A stretch of DNA of 64,000 bases from Agrobacterium genomosp. 13 str. CFBP 6927 (GTDB taxonomy: Bacteria > Pseudomonadota > Alphaproteobacteria > Rhizobiales > Rhizobiaceae): assembly GCA_900012615.1 (NCBI GenBank), contig LT009756.1:540414-604413 (forward strand), in the 5' to 3' direction. The position numbers were made by a program, and so were the translations under genes. Of the stretch, positions 61,397 through 64,000 are shown piece after piece (positions within the stretch are counted from its first letter, which is position 1; each line of letters starts with the position of its first letter). The notes beneath the pieces were generated by a model. That model was given only the letters and a program-made list of their open reading frames with translations, was not told the DNA's origin and made no database searches.

Positions 61397-62296
61397 TCAA
61401 CCCTGCTCCCAATAGGGCGAAGGCCCATAAAGCCCGGCGAGATAATCGATGAACAGCCGCACCTTCGCAGGCAGGAACTGCCGGCTCGGATAAACCGCCG
61501 AGAGCGTCACGTTTCGTGATCCCTCATAGGCGGGCAGAACCTGCACCAGTTTGCCGGCGCGCAATTCATGGCCGATATCCCAGGTGGAGCGCAGCGCAAT
61601 GCCGAGCCCGGAAATAACCGCTTCGCGGATCACCTCGCTGGAATTGGTGACCAGCATGCCTTCCGGGCGGATGCTGAGCGCGCCGCCCGGTCCTTCCAGC
61701 CGCCACACATCGTTATTATGGGCCGGCAGGCAGCGGTGTTTCTTCAAGTCCTCGATTGTCGCGGGCATGCCGTGGGTTGCGACGTATTCCGCTGAAGCAC
61801 AAAGCACGCGGCGCACCGGCGCTAGCCGGCGGGCCACAAGGCTGGAGGAATTGAGGTCTGCGATGCGGATCGCCAGATCGTAACCGCCTTCGATGATGTC
61901 GATGAACTCGTCGCTGAGCACCAGATTGACCGAAAGGTCCGGATGTCGCTCCATGAAACCCTTCAGATGCGGTGCGATATGCATGCGCCCGAAGGAGGTG
62001 GGGGCGGAAACCTTCAGCGTGCCGTTGACGGTATTGGCGCGGCCGGAGACGAAATCCTCCGCCTCTTCCAGCCCTTCCAGCACGGCAAGCACCCGCTCAT
62101 AAAAGCCCTGTCCCGCTTCGGTCAGCGAAATCTGCCGCGTGGTGCGCTGAAACAGCCGCGCGCCGAGCTTTTCTTCCAGCCGCTTGATGCGCTTGGAAAT
62201 GACGGCGGGTGAATAACCCAGCTCCTTGGCGGCCAGCGACATGCTGCCGGAGGCGGCAACGCTCGCGAAGACTTCCAGATCGCCCAGATTCGTCAC
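61397..62296 (-). CDS. LysR family transcriptional regulator
   Basis: The 299-residue regulator has an N-terminal helix-turn-helix (LGDLEVFASVAASGSMSLAAKELGYSPAVISKRIKRLEEKLGARLF) and an effector domain of the DsdC/CrgA-like branch (VSAPTSFGRMHIAPHLKGFMERHPDL). I chose the GTG start at 62296 because CAGGGGTTAACT forms a ribosome-binding site upstream and the protein has the normal length; an ATG at 62335 is the alternative. It is divergent from glcD, which it probably regulates. Confidence 0.9.
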   Translation of the reverse strand: MTNLGDLEVFASVAASGSMSLAAKELGYSPAVISKRIKRLEEKLGARLFQRTTRQISLTEAGQGFYERVLAVLEGLEEAEDFVSGRANTVNGTLKVSAPTSFGRMHIAPHLKGFMERHPDLSVNLVLSDEFIDIIEGGYDLAIRIADLNSSSLVARRLAPVRRVLCASAEYVATHGMPATIEDLKKHRCLPAHNNDVWRLEGPGGALSIRPEGMLVTNSSEVIREAVISGLGIALRSTWDIGHELRAGKLVQVLPAYEGSRNVTLSAVYPSRQFLPAKVRLFIDYLAGLYGPSPYWEQG

Positions 62297-62408
62297 AGTT
62301 AACCCCTGATTATTTCCGTAATGGAAAAAATCCATAACATTTGATTGCGCTCTTTCAAAGTGGTAAAGAAAGAATACCAGTTGAGGAAATGTAGATGGAG
62401 GAGGGGCG

Positions 62409-63842
62409 GTGACGCAGCCGATCAAGTTTCTGGAGCCGCGCGCAAACGTCGTCGCAAGCCGTGACCGCATCATATCCGACCTGAAGGATATTCTGGCCGC
62501 AGACTGTCTTGTCCACGAGCCGCGCGAACTCGTGCCTTTCGAGACGGACGCCTTCGTTTCCTATCGCCGCCTGCCGCTGGCCGTGGCGCTGCCGAAGACC
62601 ACGGAAGAGGTGGCGGCGGTGATGAAATATTGCCACCGTTACGGTATTCCGGTCGTGCCGCGGGGCGCCGGCACCTCGCTTTCCGGCGGCGCGATCCCGC
62701 AGGAGGATGCGGTGGTGATCGGCCTCTCGAAGATGGCCTCGATCCTCGAACTGGATTTTTACAATCGCACGGCGCGGGTGCAGGCGGGCGTTACCAATCT
62801 TTCCATTTCCGATGCGGCCGGTGCGGAAGGTTTCTTTTATGCACCCGATCCCAGCTCGCAGCTTGCCTGCACCATCGGCGGCAATATCGGCATGAATTCC
62901 GGCGGCGCCCATTGCCTGAAATACGGCGTCACCACCAATAATCTGCTTGGCGTAAAAATGGTGCTGGTGGATGGCACGGTGCTGGAACTGGGCGGCAAAT
63001 ATCTCGACGCTGCCGGCTACGATCTGCTCGCCCTCGTTTGCGGCTCGGAAGGCCAGCTCGGCATTGTCACGGAAGCGACAGTGCGGCTGATCGCCAAGCC
63101 GGAGGGCGCGCGCCCGGTGCTGTTCGGTTTTGAAACCTCTGAGGAGGCCGGCTCCTGTGTGGCCGATATCATCGGTGCGGGTATCATCCCGGTCGCCATC
63201 GAATTCATGGACAAGCCGGCGATCGAGATTTGCGAGGCCTTCGCCAAGGCGGGATATCCGCTGGATGTCGGCGCATTGCTGATCGTCGAGGTCGAAGGCT
63301 CCGAAGCGGAAATGGACGCCATGCTGGCCGATATCGTCACCATTGCCAGAAAACATGGTGTGAAGACCGTGAAGGAATGCCAGTCGGCCATGGAGGCGGC
63401 GGCGATCTGGAAAGGCCGAAAATCCGCCTTCGGCGCAACGGGCCGCATCGCGGATTATATCTGCATGGATGGTACAGTGCCGCTTTCGCAGCTTTCTTAC
63501 GTGCTGAAAAAGACAAGCGAGATCACCGACCGCCTCGGCCTGCGCGTCGCCAATGTCTTCCATGCGGGGGATGGCAACATGCACCCGCTCATCCTGTTCA
63601 ACGCCAATGACCCTGATGATGCGGCCCGGGCCGAAGAGGCAGGCAATGAAATATTGAAGCTCTGCGTCGATGCCGGCGGCTGTCTCACCGGCGAGCACGG
63701 TGTGGGCATCGAAAAGCGGGATTTGATGCGCCACCAATATGGCGAGGCCGATCTTGCCCAGCAAATGGCGGTGCGGGCGGCATTTGACGAGGGGTGGCTG
63801 ATGAACCCTTCCAAGGTGTTCCCGCTGGAGGGGAGGGGATGA
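62409..63842 (+). CDS. glcD: FAD-linked glycolate oxidase subunit GlcD-like
   Basis: The 477-residue flavoprotein has the FAD-binding PCMH domain (VALPKTTEEVAAVMKYCHRYGIPVVPRGAGTSLSGGAIPQ near residue 60, then CTIGGNIGMNSGGAHCLKYG near 155), and the C-terminal FAD oxidase domain with NVFHAGDGNMHPLILFN near 380 and TGEHGVGIEKRDLM near 430. It oxidises glycolate or D-lactate-like 2-hydroxy acids together with GlcE and GlcF. Those partner genes would lie beyond the window edge. The start is a GTG at 62409 with GGAGGAGGGGCG in front. Confidence 0.92.
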   Translation: MTQPIKFLEPRANVVASRDRIISDLKDILAADCLVHEPRELVPFETDAFVSYRRLPLAVALPKTTEEVAAVMKYCHRYGIPVVPRGAGTSLSGGAIPQEDAVVIGLSKMASILELDFYNRTARVQAGVTNLSISDAAGAEGFFYAPDPSSQLACTIGGNIGMNSGGAHCLKYGVTTNNLLGVKMVLVDGTVLELGGKYLDAAGYDLLALVCGSEGQLGIVTEATVRLIAKPEGARPVLFGFETSEEAGSCVADIIGAGIIPVAIEFMDKPAIEICEAFAKAGYPLDVGALLIVEVEGSEAEMDAMLADIVTIARKHGVKTVKECQSAMEAAAIWKGRKSAFGATGRIADYICMDGTVPLSQLSYVLKKTSEITDRLGLRVANVFHAGDGNMHPLILFNANDPDDAARAEEAGNEILKLCVDAGGCLTGEHGVGIEKRDLMRHQYGEADLAQQMAVRAAFDEGWLMNPSKVFPLEGRG

Positions 63843-63876
63843 TAGGTGTGAATTCTGTGCTCTCTTTGGGTGTGGT

Positions 63877-64000
63877 TTACCCCCCTCTGCCCTGCCGGGC
63901 ATCTCCCCCTCAAGGGGGGAGATCGACCAGCGGCGACCTCCCGCTCAATTTTCGAACGGCGCGACTGAAACGATATGCCAGCCTCTTGCCGATCTCCCCC
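63877..64000. repeat. Type A palindromic repeat, second copy (cut by window end)
   Basis: The left arm (63877-63925) is identical to that at 17770-17818 through the outer 49 bases, and the right arm begins with CGATCTCCCCC at 63990 and runs off the window. The spacer (63926-63989, 64 bp) is unrelated to that of the first copy. It follows glcD. Confidence 0.85.

Noticed and set aside
62355..63902. A 515-codon frame on the minus strand over glcD
   Set aside because: The plus strand carries the FAD-binding PCMH and C-terminal oxidase motifs; the opposite frame has no recognisable domain.

Overview
The window is a GC-rich chromosomal segment from an alphaproteobacterium of the Rhizobiaceae, almost certainly an Agrobacterium of the tumefaciens/fabrum group. 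Supporting evidence is a PdhS-type cell-cycle kinase, a histidine tRNA of the alphaproteobacterial type, a mannosylfructose synthase/phosphatase pair (a pathway described in A. tumefaciens), many families common in Rhizobiales (DUF1127, DUF1217, DUF2207, DUF3422, DUF6101), and palindromic intergenic repeats of the kind seen in this family. I found no insertion sequence, prophage, rRNA operon or CRISPR array. The DNA looks like core chromosome with a few accessory insertions.

Layout. 1-3.8 kb: the end of a polyamine-type ABC transporter operon (ATPase tail and two permeases), a possible small RNA, and an orphan iron-type double permease. 3.9-8.1 kb: the 1273-residue PdhS1-like histidine kinase and tRNA-His. 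8.4-17.7 kb: ppx/gppA, rlmE, an MFS exporter, a Tat-exported metallo-beta-lactamase-fold hydrolase, guaB, a MAPEG protein, adhP and a Tat-exported dienelactone-hydrolase-like enzyme. 18-22.5 kb (minus strand): polyprenyl diphosphate synthase, a TPR lipoprotein/periplasmic-type protein, ispE and moaB. 22.6-25.5 kb: DUF2007, a methyltransferase, an S49 peptidase, a small membrane protein and a VapBC toxin-antitoxin pair. 25.6-34 kb: glyQ and glyS separated by lemA, an EPSP synthase and a DUF2207 protein, then a DUF523 gene whose first codons are repeat DNA. 34-45 kb: a chemoreceptor, a small secreted protein, purD, tex, cfa, a MipA/OmpV porin-like protein, ubiA and DUF6101. 45-52 kb is the least conventional part: an 812-residue protein of tandem DUF1217 modules, a LysR/DUF1127 divergent pair, a transglutaminase-like peptidase and a secreted protein built of about twenty GGGGDH hexapeptides. 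52-64 kb: gshA, rsmE, pit, a Nudix hydrolase, mfppA-mfpsA, a GntR regulator, DUF3422, a second LysR regulator and glcD.

Functional links: ubiA and the polyprenyl synthase both serve ubiquinone, and ispE feeds isoprenoid precursors. glyQ/glyS form the heterotetrameric glycyl-tRNA synthetase. mfpsA/mfppA make the osmolyte mannosylfructose and have an EcfG-like stress promoter candidate upstream.

Two families of palindromic intergenic repeats run through the window. Type A is a pair of about 50-bp inverted arms around a 62-64 bp spacer (17.8 kb and 63.9 kb, with a half copy at 33.6 kb). Type B is two adjacent hairpins (29.1, 34.1, 42.4, 43.5 and 48.2 kb). The most promising leads are the tandem DUF1217 protein with its leader hairpin, the GGGGDH protein, the repeat-derived start of the DUF523 gene, and the small RNA candidate at about 2.0-2.1 kb. 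All assignments come from reading the sequence and from knowledge of the families; no searches were run.
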